Of a stretch of DNA of 64,000 nucleotides, positions 8,388-16,404 are shown in pieces. Both the position numbers and the translations under genes were made by a program. The notes under the pieces were generated by a model that ran no database searches, was not told the origin of the DNA, and saw only the letters and a list, made by a program, of their open reading frames with translations. Each line of letters opens with the position of its first letter. Position 1 is the first letter of the stretch. This DNA is from Mesorhizobium sp. 1M-11 (GTDB lineage Bacteria; Pseudomonadota; Alphaproteobacteria; Rhizobiales; Rhizobiaceae). The stretch spans positions 186,001 through 250,000 of the forward strand of contig NZ_LJSD01000037.1 in NCBI RefSeq assembly GCF_001303895.1, in the 5' to 3' direction.

Positions 8388-9717
8388 GGGTCATTCCTTC
8401 GATGAGCAGCGTCGGCGCGGCGGTGCCATATTCGCGGTCGAGATCGTTGGCCGGCACCAGGCCAAGGAACATCGTCTTGAGGTTCGAGGCGATCGTCACT
8501 TCCGACACGGGATAGGTGAGTTCGCCGTTCTCAATCCAGAATCCTGAGGCGCCACGGCTGTATTCGCCAGTCACCATGTTGACGCCTTGCCCAAACACTT
8601 CGGTGACGTAAAAGCCGGTCTTCAATGCGCCGATCAGCTCTTCTGGCGAGCGCTCGCCAGGCTCGATGGCGACGTTGGTGGAGGACGGCGACACCTGCGA
8701 GCCGCTTCGTGCGCCACGGCCATTGGTGATCAGCCCGAGTTCACGCGCGGCCGATGTCGACAGGAACCAGTGGTTCAAGACACCTTTCTCGACCATCAAA
8801 AGCTTCTCGCCGCCGACGCCTTCACCATCGAAGGGCCGCGACGCCTGGCCACGCCTGCGCAGCGGCTCGTCGGTCACGGTGATCGCGGCAGAAGCCACCT
8901 GCTTACCCATCATGTCGCGCAGGAAAGAGGTCTTGCGCGCCACCGAAGCGCCGTTGATGGCACCCGCCAGATGGCCGGCAATGCCACGCGCCACGCGTGG
9001 ATCGAACACGACGGTGATCGTACCGGTCGGCACCTTGCGCGCGCCGATGCGCTTCACCGCCCGCTCGCCGGCGCTGCGGCCGATCGCTTCGGGATCGTCG
9101 AGGTCGGCGAAATGCAGGCGCGACGAATAATCGTAATCTCGCTCCATGCCGGTGCCCTCGCCCGCGATCACGCTGGCAGAGCGAGAGAAACGCGTGGCGG
9201 CATATTGGCCAAGGAAGCCGTGCGAGGTGGCAAGCACCAGACCGCCCATGCCCGCGCCGGCGGCGCTACCGCCCGAATTGGTCACGCCCTTGACCGCAAG
9301 GGCTGCCTCTTCGGCGGCAAGCGCGTCCTCGCGCAGCCGGTCGGCGGCGATTTCCGTCTTGTCGAAGAGATCGAGATCGTTCGCGCCATTCGCAAGCAGC
9401 GATGGATCCGCGAGACCTTGATAGGGATCTTCCGGTGACACCTTGGCCATTGCCACTGCCCTTTCGGCAAGCGGCTTCGGATCCGAGGCCGCGGTTGCCG
9501 AAACGGAGGCGACGCGATTGCCAACGAAAACGCGCAGCGACACGTCTTCGCTTTCAGACGCGTTGGTGTTTTCCACTTTGCCGAGCCGAACCGAAACGCT
9601 GGTCGAGCGGCCGAGCACCACCACGGCATCGGCGGCATCGGCGCCGGCCTTCCTGGCGGCGTCGACAAGCGCGGCGACGCGATCGGTCAATTTCGAGGTG
9701 TCGAGCGTATCGGCCAT
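8374..9717 (-). CDS. pmbA: TldD/PmbA family protein PmbA (TldE)
   Basis: A 447-residue TldE-type subunit of the TldD/TldE metalloprotease complex, which matures modified peptides and degrades unfolded peptides. Features include the N-terminal domain with DAADAVVVLGRSTSVSVRLG and a C-terminal domain with RKVPTGTITVVFDPRVARG, RRGQASRPFDGEGV and GEYSRGASGFWIENGELTYPV. No HExxxH metal motif is present, as expected for TldE rather than TldD; tldD is not in this window. It is the first gene of the leftward envelope operon. Its start is the first ATG after the upstream intergenic gap. Confidence 0.94.
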   Translation of the reverse strand: MADTLDTSKLTDRVAALVDAARKAGADAADAVVVLGRSTSVSVRLGKVENTNASESEDVSLRVFVGNRVASVSATAASDPKPLAERAVAMAKVSPEDPYQGLADPSLLANGANDLDLFDKTEIAADRLREDALAAEEAALAVKGVTNSGGSAAGAGMGGLVLATSHGFLGQYAATRFSRSASVIAGEGTGMERDYDYSSRLHFADLDDPEAIGRSAGERAVKRIGARKVPTGTITVVFDPRVARGIAGHLAGAINGASVARKTSFLRDMMGKQVASAAITVTDEPLRRRGQASRPFDGEGVGGEKLLMVEKGVLNHWFLSTSAARELGLITNGRGARSGSQVSPSSTNVAIEPGERSPEELIGALKTGFYVTEVFGQGVNMVTGEYSRGASGFWIENGELTYPVSEVTIASNLKTMFLGLVPANDLDREYGTAAPTLLIEGMTLAGS

Positions 9718-9834
9718 GCTGCTTTCCTACTGTTTTGCGGCAGCGTCCATGCGCCTGCGCCGCAGCTCCATCTATTGTCCCCGCCCGGTCTGCGCAATGC
9801 CGAAAGCCAATCCGCCGCAGTTCAGGACAGGTCG

Positions 9835-10155
9835 CTATGCCTGTGCGGGGCTCACGAATTGTTCACTCCATCGGCACAGCCCATCCGCGCCGGCACAAAG
9901 TGCAGCTCCGCTTTCCGTCAGCGAATAGACGACCTTGGCCGGCAATCCCGGATAGGCCTGTCTTTTCACGAGCCCATCGGCCTCCATTTCGCGTAGTTGC
10001 TGCGCCAGCATCTTTTCGCTGATGTCCGGGATCGAGTGCCGCAGCCGGCCGAACCTGCGCGGCGCGGCAGAAAGCGCACACAGGATATCGATCTTCCATT
10101 TGCCCGCGACCATTTTCATCGCGATCAGAAAGCCATTGTCCGGAGGCTTGTCCAT
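9835..10155 (-). CDS. HxlR-family transcriptional regulator
   Basis: A 106-residue winged-helix regulator of the HxlR family. Signature elements are MVAGKWKIDILCALSAAPRRFGRL near the N-terminus, the recognition-helix region ISEKMLAQQLREMEADGLV, and a wing YPGLPAKVVYSLTESG. Many members use a conserved N-terminal Cys as a redox or aldehyde sensor; here a Cys lies in DILCALS. It is divergent from the oxidoreductase operon and very likely controls that operon and itself. Confidence 0.92.
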   Translation of the reverse strand: MDKPPDNGFLIAMKMVAGKWKIDILCALSAAPRRFGRLRHSIPDISEKMLAQQLREMEADGLVKRQAYPGLPAKVVYSLTESGAALCAGADGLCRWSEQFVSPAQA

Positions 10156-10166
10156 CCCCGTTCTCC

Positions 10167-10188
10167 TTACTGGCAGGTAACCACTTAC
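10167..10188. promoter_or_regulatory. Probable HxlR operator
   Basis: TTAC-N6-GTAA-N4-TTAC makes two overlapping inverted repeats immediately upstream of hxlR in the divergent promoter region. The placement is that expected for an autoregulatory site shared with the oxidoreductase operon. Assignment to this regulator is inferred from position. Confidence 0.5.
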
Positions 10189-10279
10189 GCTTCCGTGCGT
10201 ATTGGCCTCACCGCTTCCACCTCATAGCTCTCGGCCAACGGCAAGAAAGCCGCCTGTTCAGCCGATATGGAGTGTCGCA

Positions 10280-11161
10280 ATGAAGCCTGCAATCACTGTT
10301 TTGGGAACCGGACGCATGGGGTCGGCGCTCGTCCACGCACTCTTGAAGGCAGGACACCGCCCCGTGGTCTGGAACCGAACCTTGGAAAAAGCCACGCCGC
10401 TGGCCGCCGCCGGCGCCGTTGTTGCAACGTCGGTGCGAGAGGCAGTCGAAGCGGCCGAAATCATCATCGTCAACGTAACCGACTATCCGGCGACCGCCGC
10501 ACTGCTGCGCGGTGACGTCGCCACGGCTCTTCGCGGCAAGCTGGTCGTGGAACTGACCTCCGGTACGCCGCATGGTGCCCGAGACGCTGGTGAGTGGGCC
10601 GCAGCGCATGGTGTGAGTTATCTCGACGGTGCGATCATGGCCACGCCGGACTTCGTCGGCACGGAGCACGGCACCATCCTGGTCTCGGGACCGCGACAGG
10701 CCTTCGATCGGAACAAGGACATGTTTCGGGCATTGGGCGGCAATGTCCAGCATGTCGGCGAGGACCTCGGGTTGGCGAACGCACTGGACAGCGCCTTGCT
10801 CGCCCTGATGTGGGGAGCACTGTTCGGCGCGTTGCAATCCATCGCGGTGTGCCGGGCCGAAAGGATCGATCTCGGCGAACTGGCAAGGCAGTGGACAGCA
10901 ACCGCACCGGTGGTCCAGGGGTTGGTCGCAGACCTGATCAAGCGCACGGCGGCGGGACGGTTGGCGGCAGACGACGAGACGCTTTCGTCGCTCTCACCGC
11001 ACTACAGTGCTTTCCAGCATCTGGTGGAGTTGATGGAGGTGCGCAAGATCGACCGCACGGTGGTTGATGGTTATGATGCCATCTTCCGGCGGGCGATCGC
11101 TGCCGGTCACCTGCATGACGATTTCGCGGCGCTGTCGCAATTTATGGGAAAGGCCGGATAG
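10280..11161 (+). CDS. NAD(P)-dependent oxidoreductase (6PGDH/imine-reductase-like)
   Basis: A 293-residue enzyme with an N-terminal Rossmann domain starting at once with ITVLGTGRMGSALVHALLKAGH (GxGxxG) and WNRTLEKA as the NADP-preferring loop. It continues with the 6-phosphogluconate/3-hydroxyisobutyrate dehydrogenase fold and an all-helical C-terminal dimerisation domain from about residue 165. VELTSGTPHGARDAGEWAAAHG and LDGAIMATP replace the usual HIBADH signatures, as in NADPH-dependent imine reductases and reductive aminases. GGAG lies seven bases before the ATG. First gene of an operon divergent from HxlR. The substrate is unknown. Confidence 0.88.
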   Translation: MKPAITVLGTGRMGSALVHALLKAGHRPVVWNRTLEKATPLAAAGAVVATSVREAVEAAEIIIVNVTDYPATAALLRGDVATALRGKLVVELTSGTPHGARDAGEWAAAHGVSYLDGAIMATPDFVGTEHGTILVSGPRQAFDRNKDMFRALGGNVQHVGEDLGLANALDSALLALMWGALFGALQSIAVCRAERIDLGELARQWTATAPVVQGLVADLIKRTAAGRLAADDETLSSLSPHYSAFQHLVELMEVRKIDRTVVDGYDAIFRRAIAAGHLHDDFAALSQFMGKAG

Positions 11162-11527
11162 ATGTCGTTGACGCATCTCATCGACACATATTGCGCATCC
11201 TGGTCCGACCGGGATGCCGAACGGCGGCGGACGCTGCTGCTGTCGGTGTGGGGCGAAGGCGCGACCTACACCGATCCGACTGTTCATGCCGACGGCGCGA
11301 ACGACCTGCTGGCGCACATCGCAGGAATCCAGGCGAGATATCCGGGCGCCCGCATCTCCCGAACAAGCGATGTGGACATTCACCACAACATTGCGCGCTT
11401 CGCCTGGAAGTTCGCACTGCCGGATGGATCGTCCTTTCCAGAAGGCCTCGACATCGCCTTCATCGATGCTGGTCAGGCGCGCATAACCCGCGTCATCGGC
11501 TTTTTCGGACCGTTGGCGGTAGCGTAA
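11162..11527 (+). CDS. NTF2-like (SnoaL-type) protein
   Basis: A 121-residue cone-shaped NTF2-like protein. The N-terminal helix HLIDTYCASWSDRDAERRRTLL and ATYTDPTVHADGANDLLAHI, followed by alternating beta strands ending ARITRVIGFFG, match the SnoaL-like superfamily. The gene begins on the base after the oxidoreductase stop, so the two are surely cotranscribed. Members are cyclases, isomerases or small-ligand binding proteins; the specific role is not evident. Confidence 0.8.
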   Translation: MSLTHLIDTYCASWSDRDAERRRTLLLSVWGEGATYTDPTVHADGANDLLAHIAGIQARYPGARISRTSDVDIHHNIARFAWKFALPDGSSFPEGLDIAFIDAGQARITRVIGFFGPLAVA

Positions 11528-11634
11528 CCCCCGGCTTCATCTCGATCGGATGTGCGAGGATGATGTTTGCGGCGGGCTCTCGCATGTGGTTGTGTTCCGA
11601 TATCCCTATGGCTCAGACGCGAAAGGTTCGAACC

Positions 11635-12051
11635 ATGACACCCTTCCACCTCGCCTTTCCCGTCCGCGACCTGAACGAGACACGCGCTTTCTATGGCGAA
11701 ATTCTCGGCTGCAGCATCGGGCGCTCGTCCGATACCTGGGTCGATTTCGATCTCTACGGCCACCAGATGTCCGCGCATCTGCGTCCGGATGCAGCTACGG
11801 CGCAGCGCGACGGTGCAGTCGATGGCTTCGCTGTGCCGATCCCGCATTTCGGTGCCGTGCTCTTGATGGACGAGTGGGAAAAGCTCGCTGCCCGCCTCGT
11901 AGCCCGCGACGATATTGATTGGCTGGAACGGCCGATGGTGCGTTTCAAGGGTCAGCCAGGCGAACAGGCCACGCTTTTCATACGCGACCCCTCCGGTAAC
12001 GCGCTGGAATTCAAAGGTTTCCGTTCACTGGAACAGATATTCGCGCACTGA
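11635..12051 (+). CDS. VOC-family (glyoxalase/dioxygenase-like) protein
   Basis: A 138-residue vicinal-oxygen-chelate protein. It has two beta-alpha-beta-beta-beta modules: FHLAFPVRDLNETRAFYGEILGC with the metal-ligand His at residue 4, and a second module ending FIRDPSGNALEFKGF with the conserved Glu. It follows the NTF2-like gene after about 107 bases and may be part of the same HxlR-linked unit. The ATG shown begins the conserved domain; the frame stays open upstream across the NTF2 gene but that is not coding. Substrate unknown. Confidence 0.85.
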   Translation: MTPFHLAFPVRDLNETRAFYGEILGCSIGRSSDTWVDFDLYGHQMSAHLRPDAATAQRDGAVDGFAVPIPHFGAVLLMDEWEKLAARLVARDDIDWLERPMVRFKGQPGEQATLFIRDPSGNALEFKGFRSLEQIFAH

Positions 12052-12074
12052 CGGTCGGGCGAACAGCCGAGAAG

Positions 12075-12914
12075 CTATACCTGTGGTTCGCGCCGCGCTT
12101 CCAGCGCGGCCTCAACAGCACGCTTGACCTCTTCCTTCACCGCGGCGGTTTCGGCCATCACCGCGTCGATCTTCATGAAATCGAGCACGCGGAAGCGCGA
12201 CACCGGCGGGCGGATCAGGATGTCGGGGCGACACTGCGTCAGCTTGTTGGCGATGATCGACTGCATCAGCAACTGGGTCGCGCCGAACATAAGGTCGATC
12301 GACGTCGGCCGCTTGCTGCCCTCTTCCGGGCCACCGACGACATCGATTGCAATGGTGATGTCAGCGGATCCCTCGACCAGGTCGAACGGCACGGGATTGT
12401 AGATACCGCCGTCGATCAGCATACGACCGTCGCGCATAACCGGCCGGAACACCGCCGGGATCGCCGCTGATGCCGCCAGCGCCGAATGCAGATCGCCGCT
12501 GTCGAACACCGCGAGCTTATGACCGAAATAGTCGGTCGCCGTCACCTTGAGTGGAATTTTCAATTCCTCGAAGCGAGCCGGCACGATTTCCGGCAGAAAG
12601 GCCTTGAGGATGCGCTCGATGTTGAATTGGCCGACCCGCAGGCCGCCTTCCATCGCCTCGGCGAAGGTGCCAGGACGCGCGCGCCACATACGGCTCGCCA
12701 CCTGTGCCCGTGTACCGAGGATGGAGCGTGCATAGTCATGGATTTCGCGACCGCTCATGCCTGAGGCAACGCCTGCCCCCATCAGCGCACCGATGGAGGA
12801 ACCGGCTATCGCGACTGGCTTGATGCCGAGTTCGTCCAGCGCTTCGATGACATGGATATGCGCAAGGCCGCGCGCGCCGCCACCGCCGAAGGCGACGGAG
12901 AAGGAGGGGCTCAC
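12075..12914 (-). CDS. Patatin-like phospholipase/esterase (RssA-like)
   Basis: A 279-residue patatin-domain serine hydrolase. The oxyanion loop GGGGARGLAHIHVI opens the protein, the nucleophile elbow GSSIGALMGAG contains the catalytic Ser near residue 40, and DGGIYNPVP supplies the catalytic Asp. No signal peptide is present, so it is probably cytoplasmic. The GTG start overlaps the stop of the inactive M16 gene by four bases, indicating translational coupling. Its role next to the peptidase pair is unknown. Confidence 0.9.
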   Translation of the reverse strand: MSPSFSVAFGGGGARGLAHIHVIEALDELGIKPVAIAGSSIGALMGAGVASGMSGREIHDYARSILGTRAQVASRMWRARPGTFAEAMEGGLRVGQFNIERILKAFLPEIVPARFEELKIPLKVTATDYFGHKLAVFDSGDLHSALAASAAIPAVFRPVMRDGRMLIDGGIYNPVPFDLVEGSADITIAIDVVGGPEEGSKRPTSIDLMFGATQLLMQSIIANKLTQCRPDILIRPPVSRFRVLDFMKIDAVMAETAAVKEEVKRAVEAALEARREPQV

Positions 12915-14266
12915 CCCTTGCCACCCGTGGTGAGCGCAGGCCCCACCACCAGGATCGCCGGATCGACTGTCAGCAATTTCTTGGCCACGGCCTTCACCTC
13001 GTCGAGCGTCACGCCGTTGATATAGGCAGCACGGCGCTGGATGTAGTCAATGCCGAGTTTATCGAGTTGCAGTTCCACCAGCGTGTTGGCGATGGAACTC
13101 GACGAATCCAGATTGTTGATGGCGTAGGCGCCTATGAGGTTCTTCTTCACCGCCGCCAGTTCCTGGTCGGTCGGTCCTTCGCTCGCCAGGCGCTGCACCA
13201 CGTCGCGTACGATCTTCAAAGTTTCGGCAGCGCGGTCCGAGCGCGTCGCCGTACCGACGGTCAACAGCGTCGAATAGCGGCGGTCGACCAGCGACGAGGA
13301 GACGCCGTAGGCAAGCCCGCGCTTCTCGCGCACTTCCTGATAGAGACGGGACGTGTAGGCCTGACCACCCAGTATCTCGTTGAGCAGAGCGGCGGCATAG
13401 AAATCCGGCGCGTCGCGCGCGACACCCGGGAATGCCCACTGCAGCGAGGTTTGCGGCTGGTCGTAATTCACCTCGATGGTCTGTCCAAGCTTGAGATCGA
13501 CATCGGCAAGAGGTCGCAATTGCCGCTTTTCCGGCAGACCGCCGAAAATTTCGTCGAGCTTGCGCTTCAGCGTTTCGGCATCGATCGCGCCGACAACCGC
13601 AACATGCAGGCCATCGCGACCGAACATCGCCTTATGGAAAGCGCGCAAATCGTCCTGACCGATCGCCGCCACGCTCTCCTTGGTGCCGTTTTCCGGATTG
13701 GCATAGGGATGGTTGCCGTAGAGTACCTTGCGCCATTTCGCCTGGGCGATGGTTTCGGGGTTGCGCGCATTGGCCTCGATGCCGGAAATGATCTGCGCCC
13801 GGATGCGCTCCACCGGCGCGGGGTCGAAACGCGGCTCCTCGATCGCCATTTTGAGCAGGCCAAGCGCATCGTCGCGCTTCTCTGCCAGCATGCGCATCGT
13901 TCCGTAAAAGCCGTCACGGGTCTCTTCGAAGCTCATCTCGGCGCCGACATCGTCGAGCTTGATCTGGAAGGCATCGCTGTCGAGATCGCCAGCCCCTTCG
14001 TCGAACAGGCCGGCCATCAGATTGGCCGTGCCTTCCTTGCCGGCGGGGTCCTGGCTGGCGCCGCCGTCGAAGACGAAACGCATTGTCACGATCGGCACGG
14101 TGTAGTCTTCCACCAGCCAGGCGGTGATGCCTTTGTCGGACTTCACCTCCTGGATATTCATGGCAGCCGAAGCGGCGAATGCCGGCAGAACGAGGAAGAT
14201 CAGGCAAAGCAGCAGCCTGACAGTCGGACTGATCGCGCGGGCATACGCAAGATTCGATACCGGCAT
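12911..14266 (-). CDS. M16-family peptidase-like protein, non-catalytic subunit
   Basis: A 451-residue M16B homologue. A signal peptide is visible (LLLCLIFLVLPAFAASAAM), so it is periplasmic. Where active M16 enzymes have HxxEH it reads GTANLMAGLFDEGA, so the zinc ligands are missing. The C-terminal substrate-binding half is intact with SRLYQEVREKRGLAYGVSS. This is the usual partner subunit of a heterodimer with the catalytic M16 protein encoded three bases upstream. The pairing is inferred from known two-subunit M16B proteases. Confidence 0.9.
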   Translation of the reverse strand: MPVSNLAYARAISPTVRLLLCLIFLVLPAFAASAAMNIQEVKSDKGITAWLVEDYTVPIVTMRFVFDGGASQDPAGKEGTANLMAGLFDEGAGDLDSDAFQIKLDDVGAEMSFEETRDGFYGTMRMLAEKRDDALGLLKMAIEEPRFDPAPVERIRAQIISGIEANARNPETIAQAKWRKVLYGNHPYANPENGTKESVAAIGQDDLRAFHKAMFGRDGLHVAVVGAIDAETLKRKLDEIFGGLPEKRQLRPLADVDLKLGQTIEVNYDQPQTSLQWAFPGVARDAPDFYAAALLNEILGGQAYTSRLYQEVREKRGLAYGVSSSLVDRRYSTLLTVGTATRSDRAAETLKIVRDVVQRLASEGPTDQELAAVKKNLIGAYAINNLDSSSSIANTLVELQLDKLGIDYIQRRAAYINGVTLDEVKAVAKKLLTVDPAILVVGPALTTGGKG

Positions 14267-14269
14267 CGC

Positions 14270-15787
14270 TCAGTTCTCCGCCTTGGGCAAGAGATAGCCC
14301 GTCACCACCTTGTCGAGGAGCAGATAGCGTTGTGCAGCCGCCTTGACCTCGTCGGCGTCCACCTTGCGGATCCGCTCCGGCCATTCTTCGACATCCTTGA
14401 TCGTGCCGCCGGTGGTCAGCACGTTGCCATAGATATTGGCCATTGAATCCTGGCGGTCGCGGGCAAAGATCATCGCGCGGATGTAGCGGTTCTTGGCTCG
14501 TTCCAGCTCGTCGACGCTGACACCGTCGCGCGCGATCTTTTCGATTTCCACGCCAACGGCTTTCTCGACATCCGCAAGCTTGGCGGTGCCGCGCGGCGTC
14601 GCATAAGCGGCAAAAACCGTGTCGTCCAGCGCCCTGCCCTGGAAACCCGCGCCGACGCTAGCCGCGACCCCCTGCTTGACGACGAGCTGCTGATAGAGGC
14701 GGCTGCGCGAGCCACCGCCGAGGATTTCACCCAGCAGGTCGAGCGCTTCCGCTTCCCCTGGCTTGGCGGTGTTGTAGGACGGCACGACCCATTGCATGGA
14801 AAAATTCGGCACGCTGACGCGCGCATCGGCGAGCGTCACCGAACGTGCCGTCGTTTTTTCCGGTTCCTTGGGGCGGATGCGAGGCGGCAGATCCGGTCCG
14901 CGTGGCACCTTGCCATAATTCTCCTCCGCCAGTTTGCGCACCGCCTCAGGCTCGACATCGCCGGCGACGACCAGTACGGCGTTGTTCGGCGCGTAGTAGC
15001 GATCATAGAACGCCTTTGCGTCGACCCGGTTGAGCTGTTCTATTTCCTGCATCCAGCCGATGACCGGGATGCGGTAAGGCTGGTTCATGTAAAGCGTTGC
15101 GTTCACCGCCTCATCGAGCTGCGCCTGCGGGTCGTTGTCGATGCGAGAGCGGCGCTCTTCCATGATGACGTCGCGCTCGGTGGTCACGGCCTCGTCGCTC
15201 AGCACGAGGTTGCGCATGCGATCCGCCTCGAAACCCATCATCTGGCCGAGTGCCGAGGGCGGCACGGTCTCGTGGAAAGCGGTGAAATCGTAGGAAGTGA
15301 AGGCGTTGTCGTTGCCGCCGATATCGGCAACGGCCTGGTCGAGAGCACCGGCTGGATGATTGCTGGTCGCCTTGAACATCAGGTGCTCGAAGAAGTGCGC
15401 GATGCCGGACTTGCCGGGCGGTTCGTCGGCACTGCCGATCTTGTACCACACCATATGGGTAACGATCGGCGCACGATGATCTGGAATGACCACCACCTGC
15501 ATGCCGTTGCCCAGCGTGAACTGGCTGATCGTGCTTTCGGGAGGTGCCTGCTCGGCCAGCACCGGCGTTGCCATCAAGACGCTCAGAGCAATTCCAGCAA
15601 AAGTGCGAAGCGGTTTTGCGTCTGGAATTGCGTCAAAGCAAAAAGCTAGAGCATTTCCGCGTTTCCGTGAAAAACGGAAACGCTCTAACGATACCGCAAG
15701 CACAATGCGGCGCGGCCAATCTTTTCGAGTTCTCACCGACCGCTCCGCTTGGCTGCAATCATGCGCTTTCGCCGATTCTCCTTGCAT
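14270..15787 (-). CDS. M16-family zinc metallopeptidase, catalytic subunit, with a repeat inserted in its signal peptide
   Basis: An open frame of 505 codons. The M16 domain starts near residue 85 and contains HFFEH with the downstream Glu of ERDVIMEE, so the HxxEH...E zinc site is complete. The Arg-Tyr pair region ([14 protein letters not shown]) is also present. The N-terminus is abnormal: a ~104-base dispersed repeat (15585-15688) is read in frame between RRIVLAVSL and [12 protein letters not shown]. Joining those two flanks gives a perfect classical signal peptide with cleavage after VLA. The exact translation start is therefore uncertain; the ATG at 15787 is the first of the frame. Forms an operon with the non-catalytic M16 gene and the patatin gene. 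Confidence 0.88.
   Translation of the reverse strand: MQGESAKAHDCSQAERSVRTRKDWPRRIVLAVSLERFRFSRKRGNALAFCFDAIPDAKPLRTFAGIALSVLMATPVLAEQAPPESTISQFTLGNGMQVVVIPDHRAPIVTHMVWYKIGSADEPPGKSGIAHFFEHLMFKATSNHPAGALDQAVADIGGNDNAFTSYDFTAFHETVPPSALGQMMGFEADRMRNLVLSDEAVTTERDVIMEERRSRIDNDPQAQLDEAVNATLYMNQPYRIPVIGWMQEIEQLNRVDAKAFYDRYYAPNNAVLVVAGDVEPEAVRKLAEENYGKVPRGPDLPPRIRPKEPEKTTARSVTLADARVSVPNFSMQWVVPSYNTAKPGEAEALDLLGEILGGGSRSRLYQQLVVKQGVAASVGAGFQGRALDDTVFAAYATPRGTAKLADVEKAVGVEIEKIARDGVSVDELERAKNRYIRAMIFARDRQDSMANIYGNVLTTGGTIKDVEEWPERIRKVDADEVKAAAQRYLLLDKVVTGYLLPKAEN
15585..15688 (+). repeat. Dispersed palindromic repeat, family A (full copy inside the M16 gene)
   Basis: Starts AGAGCAATTCCAGCAAAAGT, has the middle block TCTGGAATTGCGTCAAAGCA, and ends in a hairpin around GAAAAACGGAAACGCTCTAA. 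It lies wholly within the 5' coding part of the catalytic M16 peptidase, read on the opposite strand. About 104 bases long; the frame is kept through it. Its best match in the window is the 52.2-kb copy. Confidence 0.85.
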
Positions 15788-15849
15788 ACTCCTGCCCGTC
15801 TTGCCGCAAATATGGGCCGAAGTCAGGCCGCTGCGCGAAAAGGTCCAGG

Positions 15850-16404
15850 TCAGGCCGCCTCGATGAAGCGAATGACGGTTTCGCCGTAGTTGCGTTCGTC
15901 GATCACCGAAAACCCCGCCCCTGGCTGGAACGGTACCGCAGCCGATTCCTCAACCACGCAAAGCGCACCCGGCACCAGCCATCCGCCGGCGCGCGCGGAT
16001 TGCAGTGCCTGTTCGCCCAAGCCCTTGCCATAGGGTGGGTCAGCGAACAGCAGGCCAAATGGCGCTATGGTACCGGCCTCTCCAAGCTTCGTGGCATCGC
16101 GGCGAAAGATCTTCGTTCGGCCGGTAAGATCGAAGGCCTCGACATTGGAGCGGATAAGCCCGCGCCCTTCCGCCGATTCCTCAATGAAGACCGCATAAGA
16201 AGCGCCACGCGACAGCGCCTCGAGGCCAAGCGCACCGGTGCCGGCGAAGAGGTCGAGCACGCGCGCGCCCTCGATCTTCTCCTCAAAACGATGCGCCAGC
16301 ACGTTGAAGACGGCTTCCCGCGCGCGATCGGTGGTCGGGCGAATGGACTGATCACGCGGCGTCGCCAACGGTCGCCCGCGAAATTCACCACCGACAATCC
16401 GCAT
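15850..16404 (-). CDS. rsmD: 16S rRNA (guanine(966)-N(2))-methyltransferase RsmD
   Basis: A 184-residue SAM-dependent methyltransferase that modifies G966 of 16S rRNA in the small subunit. The N-terminal [16 protein letters not shown] and [15 protein letters not shown] are diagnostic. The SAM site is [20 protein letters not shown], and the catalytic motif IV is DPPYGKG. Its ATG overlaps the stop of rluB by one base (TGATG), so it is translationally coupled to another rRNA-modification gene. Confidence 0.96.
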   Translation of the reverse strand: MRIVGGEFRGRPLATPRDQSIRPTTDRAREAVFNVLAHRFEEKIEGARVLDLFAGTGALGLEALSRGASYAVFIEESAEGRGLIRSNVEAFDLTGRTKIFRRDATKLGEAGTIAPFGLLFADPPYGKGLGEQALQSARAGGWLVPGALCVVEESAAVPFQPGAGFSVIDERNYGETVIRFIEAA

